Source: JAFGVL01 sp964546015
GTDB lineage: Bacteria > Bacteroidota > Bacteroidia > Bacteroidales > Paludibacteraceae
NCBI GenBank assembly: GCA_964546015.1
Contig: CAZJHO010000006.1
Location: 62,001-126,000 of the forward strand
Length of the DNA: 64,000 nucleotides
Direction: 5' to 3'
Shown: piece after piece, positions 18,467 to 28,600 of the stretch
Numbering within the stretch: the stretch's first letter is position 1
How the letters are laid out: every line of letters starts with the position of its first letter
The notes under the pieces: model-generated
What the model was told of the DNA's origin: nothing
Seen by the model: the letters and a program-made list of their open reading frames with translations, nothing else
Database searches by the model: none
Made by a program: the position numbers and the translations under genes

Positions 18467-19204
18467 TTAATTATTAATTTGATCTCCTGTTTTTCCAAAT
18501 CGGCGTTCTCTTTTTTGATAATCAACGATAGCTTCATAGAAATCGTTTTTACTAAAATCAGGCCATAAAACAGGTGTGAAATATAGTTCGGAATAGGCGA
18601 TTTGCCACATCAAGAAGTTGCTAAGTCTTAGCTCTCCACTTGTGCGTATAAGTAAATCCGGATTCGGTATGTCTTTAGTATATAAACTTGACGAAAATAA
18701 ATTCTCGTCAATCTTGTCTATTGTTAATTTTTTATTTTCGATGTCTGATGCTATTTTTTTTACCGCGTCAAGAATTTCGTTGCGTGAAGAATAGCTAATT
18801 GCCAACACTAAAGTCATACGAGTGTTATTTTTTGTATCTTCTACACATTTTTGCAATCGAGTGTATACAGGCTTAGGTAAACGAGAGAAATCGCCGATAG
18901 CAGTAAGTTTAATGTTGTTTTTGTTAAGTGTAGGAGTTTCATTTTCAATACTTTTTACCAAAAGCTCCATCAGTCCGTTCACTTCAGTCTGTGGTCTGTT
19001 CCAATTCTCTGATGAGAAAGTGTACAAAGTTAAAAATTCGACGCCTATTTCGGCTGCCGCTTCGGTTACATTTCGTACGGCTTCAATAGCATTTTGATGT
19101 CCAAATATACGACCAAGACCTCGTTTTTTAGCCCAACGCCCGTTCCCGTCCATAATTACAGCTACATGGCGTGGTATATTTAGGGTGTTTATTTGTTCTT
19201 TCAT
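18467..19204 (-). CDS. uppS: Isoprenyl transferase (undecaprenyl diphosphate synthase)
   Basis: A 245-residue cis-prenyltransferase that makes the undecaprenyl carrier for peptidoglycan and surface polysaccharides. Motifs are complete: VAVIMDGNGRWAKKRG (catalytic Asp, diphosphate site), FLTLYTFSSENW, and the C-terminal DLLIRTSGELRLSNFLMWQ followed by YSELYF. It starts 3 nt after the DUF6089 gene ends and precedes bamA by 62 nt. It is placed so that lipid-carrier synthesis and outer-membrane assembly are expressed together. Confidence 0.95.
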   Translation of the reverse strand: MKEQINTLNIPRHVAVIMDGNGRWAKKRGLGRIFGHQNAIEAVRNVTEAAAEIGVEFLTLYTFSSENWNRPQTEVNGLMELLVKSIENETPTLNKNNIKLTAIGDFSRLPKPVYTRLQKCVEDTKNNTRMTLVLAISYSSRNEILDAVKKIASDIENKKLTIDKIDENLFSSSLYTKDIPNPDLLIRTSGELRLSNFLMWQIAYSELYFTPVLWPDFSKNDFYEAIVDYQKRERRFGKTGDQINN

Positions 19205-19207
19205 CTG

Positions 19208-19831
19208 TTATCTGCAAAATTTATATCGTTCGCCTAAATCAATTCCAATATTTAGGGTGCAAAGAGAGTACCAATCGTTATTCATTAAAGATGAACCTCC
19301 TATTTGGTAAGGATCATTAGCTAAATCGAATTCGTCGGTAAAAAGTTTGTGCATAGTCCATTCTAAACCAACATTAATTCGGTTAAACAGTTTGTATTTT
19401 ACTCCGACACCGAAAGGAATATTGGGAGAAAAGATGGCGCCAGCATCGTTAATAAAATTGGTGAATCCAATTCCGACACAAATATACGGAGAAAAAGTGT
19501 ATTCGAATTCACCAGTTTTCATTAAACCATATTCAAAAAAGTTAAATTCTTGTTGCAAAGATATATCTACGAACCTTTGGTTAAAAGGGTCGCTTATTTT
19601 TCCTAAGGTGCCTTGCAATTTTGTAGCCCAACGCGCATTGATATTATATCGTATATATCCGCCTCCGACAGGTTGGAACTTATTAAATATTGTGGAATTG
19701 AGATCGCCCAAATAGTAAGTGGTTCCGCCTTTAACCCCAACATCAAAAAGTGCCTGAGCATTTGATGTAAAAGAAAATACGATAAAAAAAACGATTGTTA
19801 ATATATTTCGTTTTGGAAAACTCAATCTCAT
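19208..19831 (-). CDS. DUF6089-family outer-membrane beta-barrel protein
   Basis: A 207-residue protein with a signal peptide (residues 8-26, cleavage near SNAQA) and amphipathic strands typical of a small 8-stranded barrel: DVGVKGGTTYYLGDLN, GGGYIRYNINARWATKLQG, and a late GVKYKLFNRINVGLEWTMH. This is the family found as the first gene of uppS-bamA operons in Bacteroidetes. Its function is unknown to me; the position suggests a role in or next to BAM-dependent assembly. It is the promoter-proximal gene of the operon. Confidence 0.8.
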   Translation of the reverse strand: MRLSFPKRNILTIVFFIVFSFTSNAQALFDVGVKGGTTYYLGDLNSTIFNKFQPVGGGYIRYNINARWATKLQGTLGKISDPFNQRFVDISLQQEFNFFEYGLMKTGEFEYTFSPYICVGIGFTNFINDAGAIFSPNIPFGVGVKYKLFNRINVGLEWTMHKLFTDEFDLANDPYQIGGSSLMNNDWYSLCTLNIGIDLGERYKFCR

Positions 19832-19854
19832 TCGTTTATTCTGCTAAAATCTGA

Positions 19855-19893
19855 CAAAAGTAACTATAATTCTTTGATAAAATGTTATCAAAG
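19855..19893 (-). promoter_or_regulatory. Promoter and palindromic site of the bam operon
   Basis: On the minus strand, TACTTTTG (19862-19855) is a perfect -7 element 24 nt before the DUF6089 ATG. Immediately upstream is the perfect palindrome CTTTGATAA-aatg-TTATCAAAG (19872-19893), which covers where the -33 region would lie. No T-run follows, so an operator is more likely than a terminator. Confidence 0.5.
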
Positions 19894-20001
19894 TTACTTC
19901 TCTAATCTTATCTAACCAGATATTTTATTCTTTATTGTTTGAATAGGAATAAAATCAAAAGAAGATTAAAAAAATATTGTTAACAAATGACAGATCAAGT
20001 T

Positions 20002-20904
20002 TTATTCATTTTTCAAAAAAACGCTTCCTCTATCCAAAAACTTAACAGGATTGTATGACATTTTGGCTTTGCGCAGGTTTTCTATACCTAAGTCTTCTTC
20101 GCGATTGATGTATGTAAATTCGGATGCTTCGTGGGCAATGAATTGTTGGTTCATCATTTGAAAAACACCTGGAGTATCGTGCATTGCCTTTTCTGCATGA
20201 ACTACAAATGTATTATCACAAAGAGGGTTTCCGTATGAGTATGCCAACAGTTTTCCTTCATTCCAAAGACTGCCGCCGCGCATACCTAATTGGTTGAAAT
20301 ATTCAAAAGCTGTAAGAACAGCTTGTTTTTCTCCATACAAATTACTCCCCGGATGATTGTTGGTATATTCTTTTCTCCATCTTTCATATAGTTCAAGACA
20401 TGCCGGAAATAGTTCGGGTATGAGTGTACGATATTCGAAATTCGGATATTTTTTTTTAAATCGGTTTATATGGTTTCTTTTATCTTGGAATTTTTTTCCG
20501 GAAAGAGAAATTAAATCTGAAGCAAGATATATGTATTCGAAATAATTTCGATTTTCGATAAAAATAAAAGTATCTGGCATTGCTTTGTCTATTTGTTCAA
20601 ACATTTCGCTGGTAATGGCATGGATGCGAAACCGGAAATTGTTTTCTTTGGCATCATTCAGCATTAAATCTAATATATGAGCTATGTCGCCATTGCCGAT
20701 AGGGGTCATAAAACAAGGTTGGTTATCATCACAAATATATTTTATCAGCATAAAATCGTCAACAATGGTATATGTGCTGTGGAATTGATGTTTCCAGCAA
20801 AAAACAGTAGCAAAGGAGAAGTCGCATATTTGATAACCTGCAGGTTTGAAATAGCGATTCATCGCATCTTGATCTTCGATGGTAATAGGCTTAAATGATA
20901 GCAT
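20002..20904 (-). CDS. DUF2156 (GNAT-fold, phosphatidylglycerol lysyltransferase-like) protein
   Basis: A 300-residue soluble protein whose two-lobed acyltransferase-like pattern fits DUF2156: N-terminal FKPITIEDQDAMNRYFKP, the central KFQDKRNHINRFKKKYPNFEYR region, and the C-terminal VHAEKAMHDTPGVFQMMNQQF and YINREEDLGIENLRKAK blocks. The last motif is conserved in this family and resembles the catalytic lobe of MprF/FemX enzymes. There is no membrane segment, unlike full MprF. Substrate unknown. It is a monocistronic gene on the minus strand, divergent from tRNA-Leu. Confidence 0.75.
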   Translation of the reverse strand: MLSFKPITIEDQDAMNRYFKPAGYQICDFSFATVFCWKHQFHSTYTIVDDFMLIKYICDDNQPCFMTPIGNGDIAHILDLMLNDAKENNFRFRIHAITSEMFEQIDKAMPDTFIFIENRNYFEYIYLASDLISLSGKKFQDKRNHINRFKKKYPNFEYRTLIPELFPACLELYERWRKEYTNNHPGSNLYGEKQAVLTAFEYFNQLGMRGGSLWNEGKLLAYSYGNPLCDNTFVVHAEKAMHDTPGVFQMMNQQFIAHEASEFTYINREEDLGIENLRKAKMSYNPVKFLDRGSVFLKNE

Positions 20905-20950
20905 AATGCGTTTTTGTCTGAGAGAGAAGTATTTGTAAGAAGCTTTTTGT

Positions 20951-20981
20951 TTTGTCGTTTTAATAAAAAAAATTACCTTTG
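20951..20981 (+). promoter_or_regulatory. Promoter of tRNA-Leu
   Basis: -33 TTTG at 20951-20954, a 19-nt spacer, then a perfect -7 TACCTTTG at 20974-20981, 22 nt before the tRNA 5' end. Confidence 0.7.
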
Positions 20982-21003
20982 CGCACTCGAAAAAATAGGT
21001 GTT

Positions 21004-21087
21004 GCGCAGGTGGTGAAATTGGTATACACGCTACTTTGAGGGGGTAGTGCCGGCAACGGCGTGTGAGTTCGAGTCTCATTCTGCGCA
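21004..21087 (+). tRNA. tRNA-Leu (anticodon GAG)
   Basis: An 84-nt class II tRNA. The acceptor stem GCGCAGG pairs with TCTGCGC (one G-T pair) with discriminator A at 21087. The anticodon stem CTACT/GGTAG encloses the loop TTGAGGG, reading GAG at positions 34-36 for CTC/CTT leucine codons. A long variable arm (TGCCGGCAACGGCGT region) and a T-arm with TTCGAGT confirm a leucine tRNA. The 3' CCA is not encoded. Confidence 0.96.
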
Positions 21088-21096
21088 CATTTACGA

Positions 21097-21133
21097 AAGC
21101 GGTTTCTTAATTTAACAAGAAACTGCTTTTTGT
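21097..21133. terminator. Terminator between tRNA-Leu and the porin gene
   Basis: AAGCGGTTTCTT (21097-21108) pairs with AAGAAACTGCTT (21117-21128), one G-T pair, followed by TTTTTGTTTTT. It can serve the tRNA on the plus strand and the converging porin gene. Confidence 0.8.
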
Positions 21134-21135
21134 TT

Positions 21136-22479
21136 TTAGAACATAAACATAAGTACAGCCAGGAGGCGACTTCCACCAATGCTTTCAACATCCTTAGCCT
21201 TACCGTTTTTACTGTCCAAATTTCCATAGTACGCTTTATTATAACTATATTCAACAGACATTCTCCAACTTGATATTTGATAAGATAGTTGGGTTGATGC
21301 ACGCCAAACTTGGTCTAACATTTTGCCGGAATACAATATGTTTCCATATACTAATGGACTGTTATTGGTAACATTTGTCAATATTTCGTGATCACAGCCC
21401 AGATTTTTAGCATATCCTCCGAATACGCTAATGTTCCAATTTTCTTTTATTTTGTAGCAAGCATCTATCCATCCGGTTATAGTGTTAAATGGCTTGTATG
21501 ATTGTTCTCCTTTTGCGTTTACGCCGGTTACTGCATATCCTCCGAGCATACTTAAGTCGCTTAGATTTTGTCCGTAAGTGACTTTCCCGTCCATGTAAAA
21601 TGATTTTTGAGCATATCGAGCATAGGCTGCAACAGCGTAAGATTCTATTTTTTCATCAATAGCGACAGGCTCTCCTGCGGCAGTAATTGTAGTGCGAGGT
21701 ACGAGTTGTTTATATTCGCCGGCAATACCAAATCTCCATACATCTTTGTTAAATTCTACTCCTGCATTCATATCGGGTAATAGAGAGTTTTTCAAAAAAA
21801 CAGTGCTTTTTGTGTTTGCTCCACTGGCATCAGGTCCTGACGATAAATATTGAGTTTGATATACTCCTGCTGCAAAAAGCTTAAAAGCATTTAAATTATA
21901 CGAATATTTTACTTGTGGATTTCGAGCAAAAGGTTGATAAGGTTGTCCTCCATTTAGGTCTAAAACGGTTGGTGAAACACCTTCATAAAGCGGATGCCAG
22001 TATTGACCGATTAATAAATCCGAGTTTTTGAATTTCATGTTTATCCATGCATGGCGAATGCGTAACATGGTAGCCGAAGAATTGAATCCTTGGAAATCGG
22101 CTTCTATTTTTCCGGTAATGTCGGTTTTTAATTTATCGATGCGAAAATTATTAATATTAATGCCAAATCGTGTCCCTGTAGCAGTTAATCCGGTCATAGG
22201 GTGCGCATTGATGTCTTCTCCGTAGATATCATTTATTTCGGGTTTTGGGAAAAACAGAACAAACCCCTCCGAACCTTCTTCCATTTGGCGTGAATTATAA
22301 TAGAAATCGGAACGAACAATTCCGTAAAGATTTATTACCGGAGTTGATTGAGAAAATAATTTGATTGTAGAATCTTTTAAATCGTTGGTTTTTGTAGAAT
22401 CGATACTATTTACTTGATGTTGTGCAAAAAGTGCTGTTGTTTGGCAAGTAATTAACAGAGGAATAAAAATTTTTTTCAT
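21136..22479 (-). CDS. Outer-membrane porin-like barrel, possibly DcaP family
   Basis: A 447-residue secreted protein with signal peptide (cleavage after ALFAQ) and repeated amphipathic strands throughout. The entry strand INLYGIVRSDFYYNSRQ is followed by regions resembling Gram-negative porins of the DcaP type: GTRFGININ, GKIEADFQGF, RIRHAWINMKF and LLIGQYWHPL. It ends MFMF with terminal Phe. The start ATG 22479 gives the signal peptide at once; longer frames begin within non-conserved sequence. It is monocistronic, with no neighbour that reveals the substrate. Confidence 0.65.
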   Translation of the reverse strand: MKKIFIPLLITCQTTALFAQHQVNSIDSTKTNDLKDSTIKLFSQSTPVINLYGIVRSDFYYNSRQMEEGSEGFVLFFPKPEINDIYGEDINAHPMTGLTATGTRFGININNFRIDKLKTDITGKIEADFQGFNSSATMLRIRHAWINMKFKNSDLLIGQYWHPLYEGVSPTVLDLNGGQPYQPFARNPQVKYSYNLNAFKLFAAGVYQTQYLSSGPDASGANTKSTVFLKNSLLPDMNAGVEFNKDVWRFGIAGEYKQLVPRTTITAAGEPVAIDEKIESYAVAAYARYAQKSFYMDGKVTYGQNLSDLSMLGGYAVTGVNAKGEQSYKPFNTITGWIDACYKIKENWNISVFGGYAKNLGCDHEILTNVTNNSPLVYGNILYSGKMLDQVWRASTQLSYQISSWRMSVEYSYNKAYYGNLDSKNGKAKDVESIGGSRLLAVLMFMF

Positions 22480-22525
22480 TTTAAGTTTAATTTTAGCCTG
22501 CAAATATCTTGAATATTTTTTACAA

Positions 22526-22555
22526 TAAAAAGGTAGCAGAACAAAACTGCTACCT
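22526..22555 (-). terminator. Terminator of the small HTH gene
   Basis: On the minus strand AGGTAGCAG (22555-22547) and CTGCTACCT (22539-22531) form a perfect 9-bp stem with a 7-nt loop, followed by TTTTA. Confidence 0.8.
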
Positions 22556-22585
22556 ATCACTTATTATTTATGAAAATAAAAAACA

Positions 22586-22831
22586 CTACTTTTTCAGATG
22601 CCTTAACGCTAAATCTAAAATTGCAGTGTCGTCTAATATTACTAATCCACCGTCTGGGCCCGGCTCTATATGAAATCCAACGCTTTTTCCTTCCTTATAG
22701 TTGTATCCGCCAAAATAGTTTCTTACTGTTTCGACGGATAATCCTAGCTCTGCGGCTATTTCGTGGATACTTCCGTCAGGAAGACTGTCTTTGATCTTCC
22801 TTAACTCGTTGAAGGTGATTGTCCTAGTCAT
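22586..22831 (-). CDS. Small helix-turn-helix DNA-binding protein
   Basis: An 81-residue cytoplasmic protein. Residues 20-40 (GSIHEIAAELGLSVETVRNYF) form a clear HTH with the AAELGLS turn, and the second half (GFHIEPGPDGGLVILDD) may be a small sheet for dimerisation. Comparable 80-residue DNA-binding proteins are common single genes in Bacteroidales. The gene has its own terminator and a wide upstream gap of 177 nt. Target unknown. I see no toxin partner next to it, so it is not an obvious antitoxin. Confidence 0.7.
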   Translation of the reverse strand: MTRTITFNELRKIKDSLPDGSIHEIAAELGLSVETVRNYFGGYNYKEGKSVGFHIEPGPDGGLVILDDTAILDLALRHLKK

Positions 22832-23008
22832 AGTTTCTAATTTTTATGGTTGATAAAAATACCTAATTTTTTGATGCAATAAATATATAACGATGAAACG
22901 GAGTTTGCAAATGTTTTTTTTATTTTATGTTTTTAAAAATAGAATAATTGTGCTATAAGTGTTTGTCAGTGTTATTTTGTTGAATTTTTATGTTCTATAA
23001 CAATGTTT

Positions 23009-23695
23009 TTAATCATAAAAAAGATAGAAAACAGCTATCAATAAGATAGTTGAATATAATGCAGTTAGTGTAATATTAATATCCTTTAGGTTGAAGCCGG
23101 TGGCTGTTTGTCCATTTATGAAAGAAGCATCGGTTTGTAATGCTTGCGGACGGAGTCTTTTTAACAAATAAAACGCAAAGCAAGCAGCACCAAGTCCGAC
23201 AATTGTTCCTCCAAGAATATCCAACGGATAGTGTACTCCTAAGTAAATACGAGAATAAGAATTCATCGCTGCCCAAATAAAGATACTGTAAGTGAAGAGT
23301 TTATTTTTGAATAATAAAACTGTGAAAAGAGCTATTCCGAAAGAATTGGCTGCGTGAGAAGATACAAATCCGTATTTCCCGCCGGTGTAATTATTTACTA
23401 TATGTACAAAGCTCTGTATGGAAGGATCGCGAGATGGTCGCCAGCGTTCGACCAGAGGTTTTAGTAAACCGGAGCTTATCTGATCAGCAATCAGTATTGT
23501 AACTGCTATCCCAAGTATGATCCAAATTGATTCGATCTTTTTTGTTTTGATAATAACATAAAGCAATATAATTACGGCGGGCAACCATGTTAGCATTTGT
23601 GTAAATATCCAAAAGAAATGATCCCAAAATTCGGAATAATAACTATTTAGACTTAGCAAAAGCGATTTGTCCGCTTCAATAATTTTTTCAAGCAT
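23009..23695 (-). CDS. PAP2-family membrane phosphatase
   Basis: A 228-residue polytopic inner-membrane protein with about six hydrophobic segments. The three lipid-phosphatase motifs are present: KPLVERWRPSRDP (motif C1), SSHAANS (C2, with the catalytic His) and SRIYLGVHYPLDILGG (C3). Likely substrates are undecaprenyl diphosphate or lipid A phosphate groups; the sequence does not decide. It is the last gene of the tamB-mtaB-BFN unit, 6 nt after the nuclease gene. Confidence 0.87.
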   Translation of the reverse strand: MLEKIIEADKSLLLSLNSYYSEFWDHFFWIFTQMLTWLPAVIILLYVIIKTKKIESIWIILGIAVTILIADQISSGLLKPLVERWRPSRDPSIQSFVHIVNNYTGGKYGFVSSHAANSFGIALFTVLLFKNKLFTYSIFIWAAMNSYSRIYLGVHYPLDILGGTIVGLGAACFAFYLLKRLRPQALQTDASFINGQTATGFNLKDINITLTALYSTILLIAVFYLFYD

Positions 23696-23701
23696 AAAGT
23701 T

Positions 23702-24295
23702 TTATTCTTTTTTGCGATGTTTTAGTTCTTCTTTTATCAGTGCCGCTTTTTCGTAAGCTTCATTTTCTATTGCTTTTTGCAGTTGTTCTTCCAGCTCTTC
23801 TATAGAGAGTATGGCTAAATTATTTTCATCTATAGCATGTTCTTCCTCCTCTTCTTTTTCTTGATATTCACTACCTTCTTCTGTTGTAGGAGGGAGATTA
23901 GTTAAATTCATCACATCTTCGGTTGTATATATGGGTGTTTGCATTCGTACTGCCAAAGCGATTGCATCGGAAGTGCGTGAATCAATTTTAATTTCATTGC
24001 CTTCTTTATCTCTAAAAAGTAATTCTGTAAAAAACAGGTCTTGTTCGATTTTATAAATAAAAATTCGTCGTAAAGAAATTTGGTATTTTTCCATCACCAT
24101 GGCAAATAAGTCGTGTGTCAGCGGACGGCTGGGATGTATTCCTTGCAGATGCATGGCTATTGCCTGTGCTTCTACAGCGCCAATGACGATGGACATGCGC
24201 CGACTGCCATTTTCTTCGCCTAAAACCAGTGCATATGCATTTTGCTGCAGTTGAGCGTAGGTTAATCCGATTACATTTAATTTGATGAGTGCCAT
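23702..24295 (-). CDS. Bifunctional nuclease (BFN/DUF151) domain protein with C-terminal UVR motif
   Basis: A 197-residue protein. Residues 1-125 are the BFN domain, with YALVLGEENGSRRMSIVIGAVEAQAIA and the IDSRTSDAIALAVRMQTPIY signature. An acidic linker (residues 140-150) leads to a final helix pair with EELEEQLQKAIENEAYEKAA, the UVR motif seen in UvrB and UvrC. BFN proteins are described as having RNase and DNase activity. It lies 54 nt after mtaB and 6 nt before the PAP2 gene. Confidence 0.85.
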   Translation of the reverse strand: MALIKLNVIGLTYAQLQQNAYALVLGEENGSRRMSIVIGAVEAQAIAMHLQGIHPSRPLTHDLFAMVMEKYQISLRRIFIYKIEQDLFFTELLFRDKEGNEIKIDSRTSDAIALAVRMQTPIYTTEDVMNLTNLPPTTEEGSEYQEKEEEEEHAIDENNLAILSIEELEEQLQKAIENEAYEKAALIKEELKHRKKE

Positions 24296-24349
24296 TGGAT
24301 TTGATATCTTAGTGCATTGGCAAATGTAATAAATATATCGATGATCTAC

Positions 24350-25645
24350 TTATTCTAAAACCAGATTTTCTTCTTTTATAACTATTGTTTGAACGGTGTT
24401 GATGTCCTTTTTATTATATGGTGCCGATAATCGAACATAATTTTCGGTAAAACCTTGCATTAGTTCATTTTTTGGGGTTGATTCCCAAAGTATTTTGGCT
24501 TCTTTGCCTATCTGTGAACGATAAAATTTTTGTAATTTTTCGTCAGAGATTTTGTGCAAAATTTCGCTGCGTAGTTTTTTTTCTTGCGGAGTTACAATAT
24601 GATTAATTTCTATGGCTTTTGTTCCGGCTCGTTCCGAGTATGAAAAAACATGTAACTGTGAGATGTCTAGATTTTCAATGAATTTTTTAGCATCTTCGAA
24701 GTATTCGTTTATTTCGCCGCGTGTACCGACTATCACATCAACCCCAATAAAGGCATGTGGCATTAATTTCTTGATTTTTTCAATTTTTTCGGCAAAAAGT
24801 TCTCGGTCATATCTACGCTTCATCAACTGTAATACTTTGTTGTTGCCCGATTGTAGCGGGATATGAAAATGCGGAGCGAACCGCTTTGACTTTGCTACAA
24901 ACCGGATAATTTCTTCGCTTAATAGATTGGGTTCTATACTGGAGATACGATAACGGGAAACACCTTCTACTTTGTCTAATGCTGTGATGAGTTGAAGAAA
25001 TGTTTCACCAGTATTCCTACCGAAATCGCCGGTATTGATTCCGGTTAACACAATTTCTTTTGCTCCTTCGGCAACGGCTTGTTTTGCTTGATTAACGGTT
25101 TGTTCTATAGTTCCGCTCCGGCTTCTTCCGCGTGCAAACGGAATGGTACAATAAGTACAATAGTAATCACATCCGTCCTGTACTTTTAGGAAAAAACGGG
25201 TACGGTCGTCACGCGAACAGGAAGGATAGAATTCTTTGATATTTTTAATACCGGTGTTATGTATTTGTGCTTTCTCTTTTTTTTCTTTTGATTTGAAATA
25301 AAGATTGATATCAAATTTTTCTTTAGTGCCAAGGACCAAATCAACTCCTTTTATTTGTCCTATTTCTTGAGGTTTAAGTTGAGCATAACATCCAATTACG
25401 ACAATAAATGCGTTTGGATACTTCCGGATAAACCGTGTAATAGCTTGTCGCGATTTACGGTCGGCTGTGTCGGTTACGGAGCAAGTATTAATGACACAAA
25501 CAGAAGCTTGTTCCCCTTGTTTTGCTTTGCGAAATCCTTGGTTAGCTAACTCACGCCCGATGGATGAGGTTTCTGCAAAATTCAATTTGCAGCCTAATGT
25601 ATGAAATGCTACTGTTTGTTGTTCAAATTGAGAAGAGTCGATCAT
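24350..25645 (-). CDS. mtaB: tRNA t6A37 methylthiotransferase
   Basis: A 431-residue radical-SAM enzyme that adds a 2-methylthio group to t6A37 of tRNAs. The N-terminal UPF0004 domain has cysteines in TLGCKLN, NTCSVTD and IGCYAQL for one Fe-S cluster. The radical-SAM CxxxCxxC motif is CDYYCTYC with GRSRS after it. The C-terminal part is TRAM-like. MtaB rather than MiaB or RimO is supported by the SRYRISSIEP and SNKVLQLMKRRYDR-like context. tsaD, which makes the t6A substrate, is divergent just beyond tamB. It begins 7 nt after the tamB stop. Confidence 0.93.
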   Translation of the reverse strand: MIDSSQFEQQTVAFHTLGCKLNFAETSSIGRELANQGFRKAKQGEQASVCVINTCSVTDTADRKSRQAITRFIRKYPNAFIVVIGCYAQLKPQEIGQIKGVDLVLGTKEKFDINLYFKSKEKKEKAQIHNTGIKNIKEFYPSCSRDDRTRFFLKVQDGCDYYCTYCTIPFARGRSRSGTIEQTVNQAKQAVAEGAKEIVLTGINTGDFGRNTGETFLQLITALDKVEGVSRYRISSIEPNLLSEEIIRFVAKSKRFAPHFHIPLQSGNNKVLQLMKRRYDRELFAEKIEKIKKLMPHAFIGVDVIVGTRGEINEYFEDAKKFIENLDISQLHVFSYSERAGTKAIEINHIVTPQEKKLRSEILHKISDEKLQKFYRSQIGKEAKILWESTPKNELMQGFTENYVRLSAPYNKKDINTVQTIVIKEENLVLE

Positions 25646-25652
25646 CTTTTCG

Positions 25653-28600
25653 TTACTTGATACTATCGTTTTTTATTTTTTGTTTTCTGCTGAATATATT
25701 CCGAATTACTTCCGAAAATTTATTAAAATCTTCGCGATACATAATACCTACACCTTGTGTCATTTTCATATCACCATTGGTGTCGTAATAATTATTATCC
25801 GCAGAGTGGGTATAGACTTTTGCACGCCATTTGCCTGATTTAGTGAGTTTGTATTCTACATCCAAATCTCCGGTAAAATTAGAACTGGAACTATTTGTAG
25901 TTGCTGTATTACTATGGTATCCTACATTACTTGTAATTATTAACCGGTTGTTGGGTTGGTATTGAAATGCTACATCGTATTCGGTATTTGTAGATACATT
26001 ATCATTTGTAACTTGTGCATTTAGTCCGATATTAAATTTATCTCCTAACTGTCCGAGCATATTGTTTAATTGTCCGGATAGTGTGGATGCCAATAAAGAC
26101 ATTCCAAAATTTGAGTTACTGGTTGACGCTAAATAATCAGGTCGATAGAATTGGTTAGTTACCAAAAGAGCTAAAATTTCACGGTTCATTAATTCGTCGG
26201 TGTTAATAACAGCTTTCACTCGTCGTTCTACTTCTGCTTCGGATGGAATTTCTATGTCGAATTTAATATTAGGTTGCATCAAATCACCTGTAAGTGTTAG
26301 TAAACAATTAACGGGAACACTGCTTCGTGAAAGTCCTTCAAGATCTGATGGGTCTAATATATTGGCTAATGAAACCGAAGGAACTGTATATATGGCATTG
26401 ATATTTACGATAGGGTGAGACGGATTACCACTCCAATTAAGCGAACTTCCTTGTTTAATGATAAATGGTTTTCGAATTACTTCCTGTAATGAAAAAACAT
26501 AACTTCCTTTTTCGACCACATAATTTCCGGATAATTTCATGTCAGCATTGGAAGCATAATCCATTCGTAAATTTCCGCTTCCGGTTGCTCGAACCGAATC
26601 ACCACTGAAAGGATCGATTATAAGAACAATGGCTGCATCGGGAGTTGCTTCAAGCTGAATCGCCATTTTTAATACAGTTTTTGATACAGCCGAAGAGTCT
26701 TTTTTCTTAGAAGAAGATTTTATAATTCCTTCTTTCGGAATTACCACAGCATCTTTGCTTACATATTTAATAAACGAATTTTCTGTAGTGTTTCCGGATC
26801 CTTGCATCGGGAGTACAACACGGGTGTTAGGTTCTGATTTTGCGTTGATGTTAAAACTGATTTGATCGCTATTCCCATTTATTTGGACAGTTCCGGTGGC
26901 ATAAATTTTTCCATAAAAGTCAGGATTGTCTTTTGCCGTTGTGTTCATTGCCATCAGGTTTTTACATGCGATATTAAAATTAAAACGCATATCTTTAAAA
27001 CTATTATGTGTAATTCGTCCGGTAACACTTCCCGAATTTTTGTTCTTATCAAAAACCTGTATGTTATCAAATCTTATTTCGGTTGGTTTTAGGTGGACAA
27101 CATCCGAAAATTGATAAGATGTTTTTAAATAGTCAATATCAAATTGTCCGTTTTTGACCATTACATCTCCGTCCATTTTAAAGCGTTTGAAGGAACCGAA
27201 CAAGCGTACCTTTCCAGTTCCGGTTCCACTGATGTTTTTAACGGAAGAATCCAAATAATAACGCAAAAAGTCTAATGGTAATTGTCGGGCATCGACATAA
27301 AAATCGAGCGAGTCTTTGCGATAACTTCCTTTAAGGCTGGCAACGGTATCGTTTGTTTTGGAAATAAGAAAATCGGCATAAAGAACTTTATCTTGTTGAT
27401 CCCAATGACTTTTTGCTTTTACATCGCCCCATAGCGAATTGTTGAAAGTGAAGCTTTTAGCGTCTAAGTTCAGATTGAGCATCATTTCTTTCAGTGCACT
27501 ATATACTACAGCTTTTCCTGATACTTCAGATTCCATTTTAGGATCGTTTACTCCAACTAAGTTCATGATAGAATAAAGAGGTATTTTTCGTAATTCCACC
27601 GTTAAGCTATCATGAATACTTGCAGAAGCTATTCCATTTATATCTATATACTTATCATTGCTTTTTACTGAAAAACTGGAGATATTTACTGTCTTCAGGT
27701 CGGTTAGTATTTTCCCTTCGTGGATATTCCATTCGGTATTTTTTATCCACATTTCGGTTGGAATCAGATTGATATCTAATAAAGGATTTCCTGCATTATT
27801 CTGTCTGAGGAACGAAACAGCCGCTAATGTTCCTACAAAATCTGTATTATTCCAATTCAGATTAACCAATACGGAATCGTTTGCAATGCGTGATTCTAAC
27901 TGTAATTTTGTTTCTTTGCCCAATCGGGTGGACGCAAATAAATCAATGGCTTTATCAATATTATTATTGCATAAAAGGTAAAAGTTGTTGACAAAAATTT
28001 TTCCTTTTTTCAAATATGGTAATGAAACTTCCATTCGGAATTTTTTGTCTGTATCGTTATAAAAACCGGCAATGGATGAGTATGGTGATACTTCGAAATC
28101 AATATTGAAAAATTCGGCTAAAGAATTGAGATTAAAATTAGAAAAATAAAAAACAAAATTATTTGCTTTAGGATTAATTCCTGATTTTTGTTTTGGCGTT
28201 AATTGGGAAATATATTGTCCTAACATATTGCCAAAACTTTGCTTAATATCTCTAAAATAGTGTTCCCCTTTTATAATACCTTGCATTAAATGAGAGTCTA
28301 TCGTAAATATATTTGTACTATCGGAAACAGTTGATTTAAGATGAATTTTCTTTAAAAAATATTTTTCATCGTTATTGCTAAGCCAAACATTATCTACAAG
28401 AAGTTCTGTAGTTTGGCTGTCGAAATTTTGAGCCGAAAAATTGGTTTTAATATTGCAAGCGATACCAAGATCCGGGTATGATTTTATCAAATGTAATTTG
28501 TTCAGGTTAAGATGTGTAATATTCAGGCTAAATTCTCCGGACAGATTTCCTTTGGATACATCAACAACACCTTGAAAAAGAAATTTGGCGTTAGGATCAT

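Noticed and set aside
22586..22831. Small HTH protein as an antitoxin
   Set aside because: No toxin-like partner is adjacent on either side; it has its own terminator.
23076..23276. Frame-shifted reading frame within the PAP2 gene
   Set aside because: Lies wholly inside a well-supported gene on the same strand in another frame; no independent features.
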